From Archegozetes longisetosus (taxonomy: Eukaryota; Arthropoda; Arachnida; Sarcoptiformes; Trhypochthoniidae), in NCBI GenBank assembly GCA_018873245.2, contig JAEMBT020000008.1, forward strand, positions 13,937,172 to 14,001,171: 64,000 bases of DNA. Direction: 5' to 3'. The notes beneath the pieces are model-generated. The model was not told the DNA's origin, ran no database searches, and worked only from the letters and a program-made list of their open reading frames with translations. Shown piece by piece: positions 36,332-50,301 of the stretch (position 1 is its first letter; every line of letters starts with the position of its first letter). The position numbers and the translations under genes are program-made.

Positions 36332-38684
36332 ACATCCCTGAAGAGACAGAACATCCCTGAAAAGGCTACACAACCCTGAAAAGACCTTTTACTGCATAAC
36401 ATGGGCTAAGAAAATAAAAATACCTTTAGAGGAGTCTCGTCTCTAGAAAAGGAGTTGGCTATAAATAAGCTAAAGCTTTGGCTTTAATCCCACTTATATT
36501 ACCGACGCCACTATACATGTACTTGACTTAAACAAATTAAGATTAAGCATAATTTATAAATAGGATTATTTTTACGAAAATCTTATCATTTTTTACCTGA
36601 TATTTATATAGTATTTCGAAACTAAATCGAAATTTAATCGAAATCCAATTTTAAAGCTCCATATTTTCTCTGCTCGCTCCTGATTGAGCTTTAAAATAGG
36701 CTCAAATAGGCTCAAATAGGCTCTAATAGGCATTATTTCACTGCTTAACATAATTATAAGTGAATTTAAATTTAGTTAAACAGTTGATAATAAAGAATGC
36801 TCTAATGATGTGATACTTACTTGACTGTGTACACCAACGATCTCAAAACGTATTGGCTTTTATTTACTTTTACCAATTCTGTTTTGATTGTGATTACTTA
36901 GAAATAATAGAAAAATGTTTATTTAGACTAATCAACTTCTATTTCCTTTGCCGTCTAACTATATCATTTTTTAAACACCCAATTATCTCTATTTATCTCT
37001 TTAGCATTATTCTTCAACTTCTCGTGGCAGATACTAATGTTTTATCAACATATGGCAAATTTCTATCTCTTTTTGCTGCAATTGAAAAATTAGATAACAA
37101 ATTCTCAATAAATAAGATCACGATATTCTATGTGAATCATGTTTGCTTTGTTCCTTAAGGTCAAAGTTTCAAAGTGTTTGTGTTTTAGAAGGATTTATGT
37201 CAATTGACTGGAATCTAAATGTTTTTGTTTCTCCAATAATGCTCTTACAAACACAAAATACACCCCAGATTGCCATGATCAATATTTCGAAATATACTAT
37301 GATTTCAGTATTAAAACAAAGATAAATAAAATTAGTATTTTATAAATTCAATTCAAATGAGATGTTCATAGGGCTGCCAAAAGAAACTTGTGATATTTAC
37401 GTCATTAAACAGTTATTTGAAATGAACAGGTATTCACAAGTTGAAGCAACAAGTGTTACTTTGAAATTATAAACAGTGATCAAATTTGAAACCATATACC
37501 ATTTATTACAATCTAACCAACTTCAGTCTATATAACATTTATTTTCAATTTAACCAACTTCACATCATATACTACTTATCTTAACCTAATCAACTTAAAC
37601 AAAATTAATCAAATTATTATCAGATTATAGCCTAACTTTTTCTTTAAACTTATATTTAAGCTGAATATAAATTATCTTTTCATTCTATTCAATTTAAACT
37701 TCAGTGAAATTATGTTTGGAATGAAAGTTGATTAATGGATGGCCTAAAATAGTGGCGCACTTCCAATTCAAATGAAGTTTTACTCTTTTAACTATTTGAA
37801 TAATGTCAAGAACTCAATAATCAAAGGGTTAAAACAAATACCACCAAGTCAAGTCATACACTTTGCAAACAATTTTAATTCTTGACCTAATTGTCATATA
37901 TGGCCTTCAGATGTCTCAGACAAAACTTGAAAGTTTAGTCACTTCAATAAAATCCATTTTAATTTTTTGTGCTTTTTGTTTAATTTAAAAAATTGTTTTC
38001 CAAATTCTTTTCCAAATTATTATCTAAATTATTCCTATAAAAACATGATTGAATACTTTGATTATTTATGACCTTTCAGTAGAATTATTATAAAACAAAT
38101 CACGAATAAGAAGTCAATTAATTATAAGTTACATAAAGTATTAACCATTTCAATCCCTAATTATTGTCAGTTGAATAGCGTCTCACAAAATACTCAATAA
38201 GATATAGGGCTTAAACAGAACTTAACCAATACTAAAACAATGGTGAAATTCATTTCACAAGTAGAATATTTAGTAGACATTCAATCTGTGGAATAATCAA
38301 TGCGACACTTTTAGTTAGGTCTTTGTATTTGGATTACTTTAGTAAAGCTAATTATGAGCTCTACTGAAAGTCAAGGACAACACCAGTTAGTCGTAACTAT
38401 TTATCTTTTAATCTGTTCATCTTTTCGTCTTTTCCTTACAGGGTTGGAAAGCCCATAATCCATAAATCAGGATTTGAATAACTAGCGTTAACTTGAAGAG
38501 GGATATTGGCTCTCCTCTTATACGCCATAAAAACTTTCGCCCTTGAAATCGCTTTTTTCTTTTGAAACTTTATTGGAATATAAAAATCCTTATTTTCCAT
38601 GTTTTTTAAATTATGTATATCAGCTTAACGTCAAAATCTTGATTAATTATATTAAATATTGGCAGGTATGCTCATTATTCTAAG

Positions 38685-39580
38685 GGCTATATCTAGAGTC
38701 TCGCACTAGTGTGAGACTAGCGAATGCGATTCAGAGCTGCTAAAATCTCTCACTAATACTAATATTAAATTAAAAGAGTGTTTCAGAAATAATTCTATTA
38801 ATATTCGTATTGTTAAATTAATTATTAAAAATTTGATCACTAGAGAGAGGATTTGGTTAGGTTAGGTTTAACTGACAACTATTTCACTGATAGTCATCAG
38901 ACCCGCAATGGATACCGATGAGCAGTTGTATAGAGAATTCGAAGCACTTGTTATTATATAGTTAATCCACTTTTAAAGAGTGATATAGAGTGGTATTCAA
39001 GTTTTCAAGAGTGAATAACTCTTGAAGCGTTCACCTAATATGCTTAAGACTTATATATCTGGAAACTGTATGCAAAAACCTTTGAAATGATGTGCGTATC
39101 ACCGATGTTCATCGGTGAACCTATTGGAACAGATTCACATTATTTTATTTATATTTGTTTTATTTATATGCACATTATTTCAAAGGTTTTTCACATAATT
39201 TCCAGAGATATAAGTCTTAAGCATATCAGATGAACGCTTCAATAGTTATTCACTCTTGAAAATTTAAATATCACTCTTTATACCACTCTTTATATCACTC
39301 TTTAAAAGTGAATTAACTATATAATAACAAGTGTTTCGAATTCTCTATACAACCGCTCATCGGTATCCATTGCGGGTCTGATGACTATCAGTGAAATAGT
39401 TGTCAGTTAAACCTAACCTAACCAACCAAAATCTCTCTCTAGTGATCAAATTTTTAATAATTTAACAATACGAATATTAATAGAATTATTTCTGAAACAC
39501 TCTTTTAATTTAATACTAGTATTAGTGCGAGACTTTAGCGAATGCGATTCGGAGCCTCTCACCAGTGCAAGGCTTTAGCC
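38685..39580. repeat. Long inverted repeat (foldback), about 400-bp arms
   Basis: The left arm (about 38685-39107) and right arm (about 39165-39580) are near-identical reverse complements around a short AT-rich loop. Landmarks run mirror-wise, for example TTTCAGAAATAATTCTATTA at about 38784 and its complement at about 39474, and GACCCGCAATGGATACCGAT at about 38902 and its complement at about 39359. Near both tips the block GCGAATGCGATTC appears in the same direction in each arm, so one small piece has flipped. The arms contain GGTTAGGTTAGG. There is no open frame of note and no obvious target duplication. It could be a foldback/MITE-type element or a source of hairpin RNA. Confidence 0.9.
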
Positions 39581-40029
39581 ATTTCCTATTTTAAGGTTCA
39601 ACTTATAGCACTATCTTTTGTTTCTCTACTTTCTTCTGTTCTTATATCTTATGCTTGTACTTAGCATTTCCTATATTATCTCAATTTATTTCATTAAAAT
39701 ACAAGTCTCTGTTACTGGTATTCAATTGTGTTTAGAAATGCTGTCAAAGAAATAATCTATGTGTTCAAGTCTAAGAGCTATAGAGCTAAACAAAGATCTA
39801 GACAATAAATATCTTTGAAAGATAGAAAAATAGACTCAAAGAAGGTCTTTGAGAAGGTCTCTGAGAGGTAAGTTCTATTTTTCATCAACTTAAAATGGTA
39901 TTCATGTTCGAATAGTACATTTCGCTGCTTTACAACTCCTTATGTTCGCATTTACTGCGATCATAAATTATTATTTTCTTTAGATTTCAAAAAACATTAC
40001 ACAATCTTTATTATAATTTATATGTAGTA

Positions 40030-40198
40030 CAGTCAGCTCTCTATAGTCGAGTCGCTTATTGTCAACATAGAGCTGCAATCTACACTTTCTATACAACTTT
40101 TGATTGACAGACTATGCGCACTATATCCCATATTGTGAACTCCCTTTATAATCAACAGATTTCTAGTGTAGCATCCTGCTCGTTACGAGAGGCGACTG
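40030..40198. mobile_element. 169-bp Tigger/pogo-like MITE
   Basis: Left end CAGTCAGCTCTCTATAGTCG and reverse-complemented right end CAGTCGCCTCTCGTAACGAG are similar. Flanks are TA on the left and TG on the right, the latter probably mutated. The interior CACTATATCCCA is shared with the element at 63178, so both belong to one family. Confidence 0.68.
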
Positions 40199-42747
40199 TG
40201 TTGTGGCTAGTCTAGCCGTTTGGCTTAACTGCTTATGTGCGTAACTTTAATTCATACTTGTGATCATTTGAACTCAGCTTAAACAATAGTTCAATCCCTT
40301 ATATGATTAATAATATAAACAAGATTTAGCAAAATTGATGCTGTTATATATTAATTTATTAATATAATCAGGTAATAAATATATTATACTATACAAATGA
40401 TAAATGTTTACTTTATCTCATTGCTGGTATAGTCGTTTATTGTTAAATAATCATTGTTTGACTCAATTGCTCTACTATATAATAGTGACTTTCTTAAATC
40501 TAAATACACACTTCATCATTAATTGCTTCTCTGTCTACTTTTACTCTCTACTTATGTTCTTTTAATTTTTTTTTCTTCTCTCTATCATTCAAATTATTGC
40601 CCTAAATATGTTAAGTTATATTAGTATAATCAATACTTATTCTTATTAACTTGAAGTTTTGTTTAAACCTTAACCTAGTGGTTAAACAAAGAAAAATTTC
40701 AATTTATCTATAACTAAGTAACTTTGCAAATAACTGATTAAATAAAACTTGAGTTTGGTGTAATTGTTGAGTCGGAAAAAGAAAACTAAAAACTTTAATA
40801 GACCGCATGTCGAGCTCATAAACTTTTAGTGTGCAGACTGAAATTACACTGGTAATTTAATTAAAATTGAACCTGTACGAGACATATATTCACTTATATG
40901 AGACATAATATGTGACGTAATAAATTCATAAATTCTCCTTTAATATAAACATTAAATCAAATTTCTCCTCATTTAGACATCAAATAATCTAAAAGTCATG
41001 CATTAAACTTATTGATACTAATATATATTCCCAATTAAGACAAATTCTAAACTATGTGGTTTTCAGCATGCTACATCAAAACTAATGCTAATTGCTTTGA
41101 CGCATGACTTACAGGCTATGACTTAGATTGTATTTAAAGCATACGATACTAAAACTGATTTTAAAAAACTCTATTTCGTCTATTTAGTCTGATTTGACAC
41201 AAAATTGAAAAATGCATTTAGCTTTATGAAGCAATATAAATGATTGAATTTTCTATACGTTCATTTTAAAAATAGTATCATTATAGAAATTAATTTATTT
41301 GCAGGTACATTAATCAATATAAATTTCATATTAACAGTCTAAAAACTATCATTCTTCGAAGGTTTCAACATTAAACTTTAATATAAATATAGTTGTCACA
41401 CTGGTTTCATCACAGTTACGTAAAGGGACATGAATTATCAATATTTGCCGCTTGTTAATATGACTCGTGAAAATTTCATTAATTAAGAGTCACAAAAAAG
41501 ACAATTTTCTTTTAATATCTAATGTATCAGATTGTTACACTCATTAACAAATTAATGTAGGTGTTAGACTTCTATTCAATTATTCATCTCGTCAGTCATT
41601 TCCAGACACTTAAAAAATGCTTTGTAATGTCTTTAGACCTATTGTGTAGACTAAAGATTGATGTTTGAGCGGGATTTGAAAGAAGGGTCTCCATAGTGAT
41701 AGTTACAATCTTAATAGTTCTCAGATATGATGTAATTAAGATTTGACTTAATTCTAATTTTCGTTACCCAATTTTCATTAAAATGATATTTCATAAACTT
41801 AACATTAAAACGCAAACAAGTTTTCATTTCTTCCTCAATGACCCTTCATTTTGAAGTGACTAAAAGTTAACCCAAACTATTTTCAGTGTCACATTGAAAG
41901 TGAAAGCTTACTTTAAACCGATATGAATTTTCACACTAATAAAGTACTATTTTGAAAGATAACAGCAATTACTATTGTTTGTTAAACACTCTACAAACTT
42001 GGGAATCAAAATCAAAATCAAAATTTGGGTTAAAACAACATTCCGCACGAGTCTGTCACACATAATACACATACATCTTATCGATCCATTTGGCAATTGC
42101 TTCAAACTTTCAAGTCTATATTCCATCAAATAATCTATTGATCTTTAAGTAGACTCAACAGAGTAGTAGTAGAAAAATCAGTACCTGTTGAACATTGAAT
42201 ATTATTCATGTTCTTAACAAAGTATGTGATTGTCGTAAGTACGATAGGAGTTCTTCAAAAATAGACTTTATTCCGACAAGAATCGATCGAAAGAATCGAT
42301 CGAAGAGTGTATAAGGACTGAAAAGCGAGAGAGACTGGATCAATAAATTGACGTAGAACTAGCGTTTTTTAGCATTAGGCCTAAGGATCCAACTCTGTAG
42401 CTATATTATATTTAGGCGCCCTTTCTCGCTTAGATTTATTGATTTGGAATGACGCCAACGCATCCGACAAAACTAAAAATTTCCACTGGGTTCTCCGGTA
42501 CATTGCTTCGTCAACTTCCCCCATACTTTACTTTTATCAATTATTTTATTTAAATTAAGGTATTTTGCTTATTTCTTTATGTGCTTCAGTGATGCCAATA
42601 AATAAACTTAAATGTACTAAGAGGTACACGCGCTTTCCATGAGGTTTCACAACACATATAAACATTGTGTCTTTACTAATACAAATACTATATTTTTACC
42701 ATAAGTACTATTCTTTACGGATCTTTAGTATAATAAACAATACATAC

Positions 42748-42774
42748 CCTCTTCTGTTTCTTCTGTTTGGTCAT
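42748..42774 (-). other. Candidate alternative first exon C of the SLC6 gene
   Basis: ATG frame MTKQKKQKR ends at a GTATGT donor at phase 0. The next minus-strand coding sequence that needs such a start is the transporter exon at 28009, nearly 15 kb away. It could equally be a chance match or belong to an unseen gene. Confidence 0.28.
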
Positions 42775-43359
42775 CTTTTCGTTGAGTCTAAGTCTGTAAA
42801 CCGAACTATATTAGAGCCAGTTAGGAATAAGCGGTGACAAAATATAGCTGTGAAGTTTGATGACAAAAGCAGATGCCGGCAATTCTCTCAAATGTGCTCT
42901 ATAACCAAATTGGAATTGAGTCTAACCTCAATACTGTGAATACTTGACTACTTTTGCAGTTGGTTCAAACCTACAAAAATGTGCTCGCCGTATCGCCGGT
43001 TCGGAATCGCTCTCTTCAAAAGTCTTCATTTATGTCTGGTTGTTTGAGCATGACGATAGTTAGAGTTACGCAATAGGAGTACGATCCAAAGAGTTTGTTA
43101 GAATGGTTGAGGAGGAGGAGTGAAAAGAGGCGCGACTCTCACTTCTATTACATCATTGTTTAGTGCAATAACTATCACTTCTTTGCAATATGTTTCTCTC
43201 AATCAATAATCCCATATCGTTTCAATTTTCACCTGCTTCTCATTATACTTCCATCAACTTTGTATAACTTTTGTATTACCTTCTACTTCTACTCTTTTAT
43301 TCATCCGCGACAGTTCAAATTTCGTCAACCTCTGTATCAGATAATTGGTAACACTTACA

Positions 43360-43504
43360 CAGTCAAGTCTCTCTATCCTGAACATCTAGTTAGCCCTTTT
43401 TGAAATAGAACGAAATATAAACCCCTATCTCTTATGCGCTTCTTTATACTTTGTTTTTTAATAAAAGGGCTCAACTCCATAATCGAATGAGACAGGTTTT
43501 ACTA
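43360..43504. mobile_element. Degenerate Tigger-like MITE
   Basis: Left end CAGTCAAGTCTCTCTAT and reverse-complemented right end TAGTAAAACCTGTCTCAT are related to each other and to Tigger-type termini. TA is present on the right flank only. This is the weakest of the group. Confidence 0.35.
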
Positions 43505-45186
43505 TATCTAATTCAATCAATTTATTCAGCTATATTGAACTGCGACCTTGTACTCTGACAAAAGTTTACATAACAGCAGCTCTCATCAAATTATAACAAA
43601 CTATTAATATTACATAATAATTTGAGTAGTTCTCACGGATCAATTTGCGAACATGGTTGATCGCTCGGGAAGCGGAGCTTCTCAAAATCGATATGATTCT
43701 CCTATTCGCTGCATCCCACCAGTGGAAAATTACCACTATTTCACTTACTATTTGTTTCACATCTCCCAAATAGCAACTCTCAAGCTTTTGCCATCTTCCT
43801 TCTCGCTACTTGATTCTATTTTTATAATCCTAATTACTTCTTAGTTTACTTTCCCATTCATAACAATTCCTATTATAGTATTACTTTCTTTATAATTATT
43901 TATTTACAACTAAGTATCTTTCAATCATTCCATTTGTGTCAAGAACTCTTTCATTCAGTTATATGCTTCATTTATTAGTTTGTAACATTTTTCTTCTTCT
44001 TCTCTCATGTGACAAAATCTTATTTTTCAAACTTGTTCCATATTTCATGAATTCAGGTCTTCATTTGATAGAACGTTTGTTTAGGTTAAAACTAAAAGTT
44101 TGATTCAGTTTAGTTATGCATTGAGATAGAAACTGATAATGTTTTTTATATTTTCATAATCAACCTGCTTCTAGTTTGTAAGTAGATCCACCTATTTCGA
44201 TCTTTAACATTATGATTATTTGACTTTTAAATTTTTAAAATTCGTTTCTTTTATTGCTACAGAATGACCAATTGAATGTATCTGCCAAATCTGATTCTAC
44301 TCTTACTAGTAACTACTCACATAACACATTTTCTCTTCTCAATCAGATCTGGAGTAACCCAAGTTTATACTACACAACAACTTTATGAACATTCTAACCT
44401 GCAGTTATATTTATAGCAAATAACTACTTTGTCATGCATCAAATCTGTTTTGGTACTGTATAGTCAAAACAGAATCAACGAAAGAAAAATATTCAACTTG
44501 AAGCATTATTAAAACACATCAAAATAATTCATTATTTCATACACATTGAAATGATTGATTTTTAAAAATACACTAAAATACTTCATAATCAATAAGTTTT
44601 CATATTCTTCAAGATTCTATATTCATTATGAGTCGTGTTTGCAATCAGAAAAAACTTTTCAGAGACGTTAGCATTTCTTACAAAATTCTTTCGACTCAAT
44701 TTATTTGTTCGCTTTATTTAGCTTAGAATTTATGACACTGTTATAAACTGATCCATTGATCTTTATAAACACTCCTTGTAAACTTCAGACTTACTCCAAC
44801 TGTTTATTTCTTTCAATTCCTCTTAAGGCTTAAGTATTACTGAATGGTTAGTACTTTTTACTCATGATTCAAGTAAAAAACAATTTATTGTTTCGTAAAA
44901 ATATCAGTTAAAATGTATTCGTAATTCATATGACCATTAATAACATTCTGTCATAGTGATAAAACAGTAAACATGAATATAAACTACCTTATTATGAGAA
45001 GATTACATTTTACTAAAAATATTATTTCGAGTCAATTGAATTAATCAAGCTAAACAATTATCTTGCATAGGCTACTATTTGCACCAATCGTTCCAGACGA
45101 GAAAAGTTATTAGGCTATAAAGTTTATAGCATTGAACTTCAGACCAGACTATATGGTTTAAAGTTACGCAACAGACTTAGATAACT

Positions 45187-45187
<1 letters not shown>

Positions 45188-45233
<46 letters not shown>

Positions 45234-45275
45234 CTCTCGCTCTCTGTCTCTGTTTCTCTCTCCTTCTCCTCTTCT
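45188..45275. repeat. (CT)n microsatellite
   Basis: A pure TC tract of about 43 bases with a longer imperfect pyrimidine tail, about 1 kb upstream of ANKFY1. Confidence 0.95.
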
Positions 45276-46259
45276 ACTCTATGAAGCATTATATATTCTA
45301 TTAGCTTCTAAGATGTGAGTAAGATTTGAATTTATTTTTAAAGGTTAAGATGTTGATTGCATACTATAAAAACATGTACATTAACTCTCTGCTGAAATCT
45401 TTTACAACTTCTGGTGCATTTTCGTTTATTGATTAGCCAATGATATTAATAGAAATGATTTCAAAAACAAAAAAACATCTCATTTCTCATATATTAGTCA
45501 TTCAAGTCATACAAAACTCTATTCCAACACGTATTTGTTCAAATACCTAACCACTTGAGACAATTTTTGTCATATTTTCCAATATTTCAATTTGTACTTG
45601 TGCTCAAGTGTTTGCCCTTTTATTAAACGCCCCATTCATTAATAATCGTTATAACTATTATTTGTTCACTGACAAATCTCACTGTAATGTTTCAACTTTA
45701 CAAACTTATTGAACAATCGGTCGTGCCATCTCATGCCAACTCACTCTACCATAAACTTCACTTAACACCCATTTAACATTACCTTTTCTCAAATTTTATT
45801 CTATCTCATTTTGTTTCTGTTTTATATCTTATTCTCTTTTTGGCTTTTTAATAGTGATTAGTTTCAATTAAATCTAATTGGAAATTAATGTCAAAACTAA
45901 AGTTAAGAAGTCATATTATAATGTTGAGTAATGGCAAGTTTGCGCACTCTATCTCTGGGTTGCACTTAAAACAATTGGACTATATATGAGTCATAATAAT
46001 GAGATATATTATTGAGTTAAAGAGTAAAAGGAATTTACATTTATATAAATAATAGTTTGTTCAATAAGTTATATTCGGTTCGCTATGATTACTATTTTAT
46101 GATGTTTTTAATCAATTTATTTCTATTTTCTCTTATTTTTAATCAATTTATTTGATTAAATCTAAAAATCAATTTATTTTCTAAAACGATTAATCAATTA
46201 TTTAACAAAACATTTGATGAATGATTAAATAAACAAACGAATTGATCGATAAAACCGAA

Positions 46260-49200
46260 ATGAGTCGAGAAGTGGAAGAATTGGACAAATCGAAGAAACA
46301 TTTATCGCTATTACGTGAAGAATATGTGAAACTACAAAATAAGTACTGCGATATCGAAAAGAAATACAATTTACTGAAGGCATCCAAAGGTGTGATCGAT
46401 GACAACAACTTTGTGTCACGACTTATGAGAACTGTTGCCAATCTGTTCGATAAAGATTTATATTCCGATCTGATTATTAAACTAAATGGCACTTCGATCA
46501 AAGCTCATAAGTTTGTTTTGTCCTCAAGAACTGACAACTGGGACGTCAACCATTTGCAACACATCCACGAGTTGGACTTGACTGATATTGATAGTGATGT
46601 TGGTCTTCATGTCATTAAATGGGTTTACACCGATTCCATTGATTTCGATAACAAAAATGAAGAATTCATATTAGAAGTGATGCGAATCGCTAAGCGCTTC
46701 GTTTTGAACAATTTGGTCGAAGTCTGTGAGAAAGCCTTAATGTCTTTTGTCAATGTTAGCAATTGTGTTAAGTTCTACCAAACCGCTGATGAGATTGGAG
46801 CCGATAACCTCAAGAATCATTGTTCAGAACTTGTGTCTAATCATTGGGATGATTTTACGAGCAATGATTTCGCCCATATGTCGGCTCCACTTCTGTTTAA
46901 TATGTTTAAAGCAAAAACTGAATATCCTTTACACACAGCCATAAGAATTGAAAGAGAAGACGTTCTCTTTCTCTATTTAATTGAATTCGATTCTCAACTT
47001 ACTGTCAAACTTAACGAGATTGATAGACTCGGTGATCTTCCGCTAGATTTAGCGCTTAAGACCAAACAGGAAGATATCGCTAAAACACTCGTCAGCCATA
47101 AGGCAAACGTTCACGCAACTGATAATAAGGGAAGAACTCTATTGCATAGAGCTATAGAAAGGGACGATGAATTTTCAGCTGAATTTCTTATCAAAAATGA
47201 TGCCTCCATTAATATCGCTAATTCCTTTGGTGACATTCCGTTACATCTTTGTGCTGATAAAGTCGATAGTGAAGGAATGGCACGCATAGCGAAACTGCTG
47301 TTAGACTCTGGCGCTGATCCCAACCTACAGGACCCCAACGGAAATTCAGGTAGCTTTGCGATTAAATGATTTTTTGTTAACTCAATACTCGAATTATTCG
47401 TTTGTTTCTTTGTAGCTCTTCATCGATCCATCATTTCAATGAACAAACCAGTATTTACTATCCTATTAGAACATCCAAAAATATCACTTGATTTAAGAAA
47501 CAAAAACCATGAAACATCTTTTGCGATTGCGTTGAATAAATTGAATGAAGATTCGTTATTTGCTACAGAATTAGTAAAGAGAGGCAGTTCTTTGGACGCT
47601 ATCAATCCCGAAACGAGTGATTCTTTACTGCATATCAGCGCTAGAAATGGTAACGAAAGTGCAGGTCTCTTTCTCACATCAAATGGCGCTAAAATTAATT
47701 TAGCAAATAATAGGGGAGAAACTGCTCTTCATATCGGTATTTATTTCGTTTAATTATTATCATTCATTTGACTAATCATTGATTTTATTTGAAGCTGCAT
47801 CAAAAGGACTGAAAAGTTTAGTCTCAGCTTTGCTAGAAAAAGGTATGAGATTCAGGAATGAGTTAAAATAGTTTTATTGAGTGATAATTGATGTAAATAT
47901 AGGGGCCAACTGTAATCTTATGACATCACCGCTTGGATTCGCCGACTCGTTGTCTTCACCCGAAGAAGAAGTAGTTTTCAATCAAACACCGCTTCATTTG
48001 GCAATTTTAGGACGACATGAACCAGTTATTGAAGTAATACTTAGCCATCACGATAGGGCTTCCAAGAAAGGCGACATCGGATCTGCTCTATTGATGCCTA
48101 ATTTGAATATTAAGAATTCGAAAGATCAAACGCCTCTATATTTGGCGATACAATTGGGTCTGCATTCAGTCGCACAAATGTTGATCAATGCGGGCGCCAG
48201 TGTTAACATTGTTAATGCCGATGGACTCACCCTACTACATCAGGCCATCATTAACGGTGATTCTGAAGGCGCCAAATTTCTACTAAATCACGGTTCAGAT
48301 ATCGATATTAAAACTCCCGACGGAGAACAAAGTTTGCTGTTAGCGGTCAAACATCAATTAGAGTCGGTGGTTGAGGAGTTGTGTGCCAAAGGCTCTGATG
48401 TTGATATCATTGACAAAGACGGAAATTGTATTTTGTGGACTGCGCTACAGATGGAGAACGAAGACATTGCTTCGATTTTGGTTCGATATCAGTGCGACAC
48501 TAATTGTTGGTCAGCTGCAGAGGATGGCTGTTGGCAGACATTATTACACAAAGCTTTGGACGAAAATAATGAAAGAGCTGCTTGTTTTCTAATTAGATGC
48601 GGATGTGACATTAATTCGCCACGAAAACCAAGTCCTGAAGGTTTTGGACAAGAAGATATTGACGGACAAACACCGGTATAGATATTGTGCTTTTTATGTG
48701 ATTAGTGCTTTCAATGCTTCGCATAAATATTGATTTGATTTCTCCGATTTCAGTTGCATTTGGCGTGCGGTTGGGGTCTCGAAAATGTTGTCTATACTTT
48801 GTTAGAACATTTAGTCAATGTCAACGCACAAGATCTGGAAGGAAAAACAGCACTAATGATAGCAATAGTAAACCAACACTCAAAAATTATATCACTTCTT
48901 CTAAATTGCAAAGAAATCGATTTATCATTGCGTGATAATTATGGCAATACAGCATTTTCGCTATGCATTAAGTATAAGAACAATAAAGCGGCTCTCGCTA
49001 TTCTCAAGAAAGAGCCAAATGTTGCTGAAAAGTTTGATGGCAAAGGACGAAATTATCTTCATGTGGCTGTTGAAAAGGGAGACATTGAAAGTGTATTGTT
49101 TTTGTTGGGTATTCAGGTTAATGTTCATTCCCGAGTCAAAGATAATACTCAAAGAACTCCTTTGCATCTGGCTGCAGAATTTGGTTCTGAAATGATTATT

Positions 49201-50067
49201 AGGAATCTAATCCTTGCGGGCGCACAAATCAATGATCTGACTTCGCAAAAACAAACTGGTATTTCATTGAGTCTTAATTCAAGCATTCTATCTATTCTAA
49301 TGAGTCACTTAATGTTTAATAGCACTACATTTGGCTGCCGAAAGAGATCACAGTATTATTTGTTCAATACTTTTGGAAAATCAGGTGGATTTCGATGCGG
49401 TGGATGTGAACTCGAACAATGCACTTCATATCGCGTGCCAAAAAGGCAATTTAGCCACTTGCAAGGTGCTTCTCACTGAATCACGCATCAGTGCCGATGC
49501 AGTTAACTCTAGGGGTCAGAATCCTATTCACCTATTGGCATCTTTTGGACGCGAAAATGCAGCTGCCATTTTCGATATATTTTTCGAATCCATGCCTGAT
49601 TATCCTATCAATAAACTTGATGGAGATGGCAATTCTCCTCTTTTGTTAGGTATGAACTTTAAGACTATTAGTCTATAGTTTGATTGATTGAAAATGTCAA
49701 ATTTGCAGCTTATATCAATGGCAATGGAAACCTTTGTCGAGCACTGATCAAAGCCGGTTCATGTTTAGGAACTTGCAATAATGACGGCATTAATATATTC
49801 AACTGTCACGTCGCCACTAAAAACTTGTTATATCGATTATTAGACTTTTTACCACAAGAACCGCCTTGGACTGTCAACGATCAATGTCTTGAGTGTGGCA
49901 TCAAGTTTGGAATCACTAATCGTAAGCATCACTGCCGGCATTGTGGCAGAATTTTGTGCGCCAAATGTTCCGGAAAAGACTTGCCTATTCTTAAGTTCAA
50001 TCTAACTAAACCTGTCAGAGTTTGCGAAATATGTTTCGATGTTTTAACTCTAGGTTTTAATGCATAA
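46260..50067 (+). CDS. ANKFY1: Rabankyrin-5 (ankyrin repeat and FYVE protein 1)
   Basis: Rab5 effector on early endosomes and macropinosomes that binds PI3P. Seven exons, 46260-47349, 47416-47736, 47795-47842, 47903-48675, 48754-49258, 49323-49649 and 49709-50067, join in frame to 1140 residues (human 1169). The start at 46260 gives MSREVEELDKSKKHLSLLRE, matching the family N-terminus. Next come a short coiled coil, a BTB domain (about 60-160, YSDLIIKLNGTSIKAHKFVL), a BACK-like stretch with NCVKFYQTADEIGADNL, and about 20 ankyrin repeats. The C-terminal FYVE finger (from about 1075) keeps all eight zinc cysteines and the RKHHCRHCGR phosphoinositide motif. Exon 3 is only 48 bases. Introns are 52-78 bases. 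It is tail-to-tail with ASB3. Confidence 0.96.
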
Positions 50068-50201
50068 ATCAAAATATTTATATTTTTTATGGCCCTATAG
50101 ATGATTATCATATAAGATATGCGCAACAGATGAATAATCGAATGAGTTGATGCATTTTATAATAGAATGTTTAATTTAACTTAATTAAGACTTTATATTC
50201 A

Positions 50202-50207
50202 AATAAA
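50202..50207 (+). terminator. Poly(A) signal for ANKFY1
   Basis: AATAAA 135 bases after the stop, about 100 bases short of the ASB3 stop on the other strand. Confidence 0.6.
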
Positions 50208-50301
50208 AGATTTTAATCCATACAAATAGATTAATACTGAATAATTTAAGACATATATGCACTATTTTACAAGTCATTACAATAAAAACTGTACAAAATT
50301 T

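Larger units (their letters stand above)
28010..46259. other. 18-kb gene-poor region upstream of the SLC6 gene
   Basis: No complete gene is recognisable. The region holds candidate alternative first exons for the transporter, three or four short TIR elements, microsatellites, a long foldback and a few short minus-strand frames, all listed separately. Everything else is AT-rich sequence in which I see nothing. If the distal first exons are real, 28010-42747 is transporter intron and promoter DNA. Confidence 0.5.

Noticed and set aside
36217-36402. Ser/Leu-rich minus frame
   Set aside because: It is translated from the (GA)n tract and flanking repeats.
46202-46501. 99-codon minus frame at the start of ANKFY1
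   Set aside because: It is antisense to the conserved coiled-coil/BTB start of ANKFY1.
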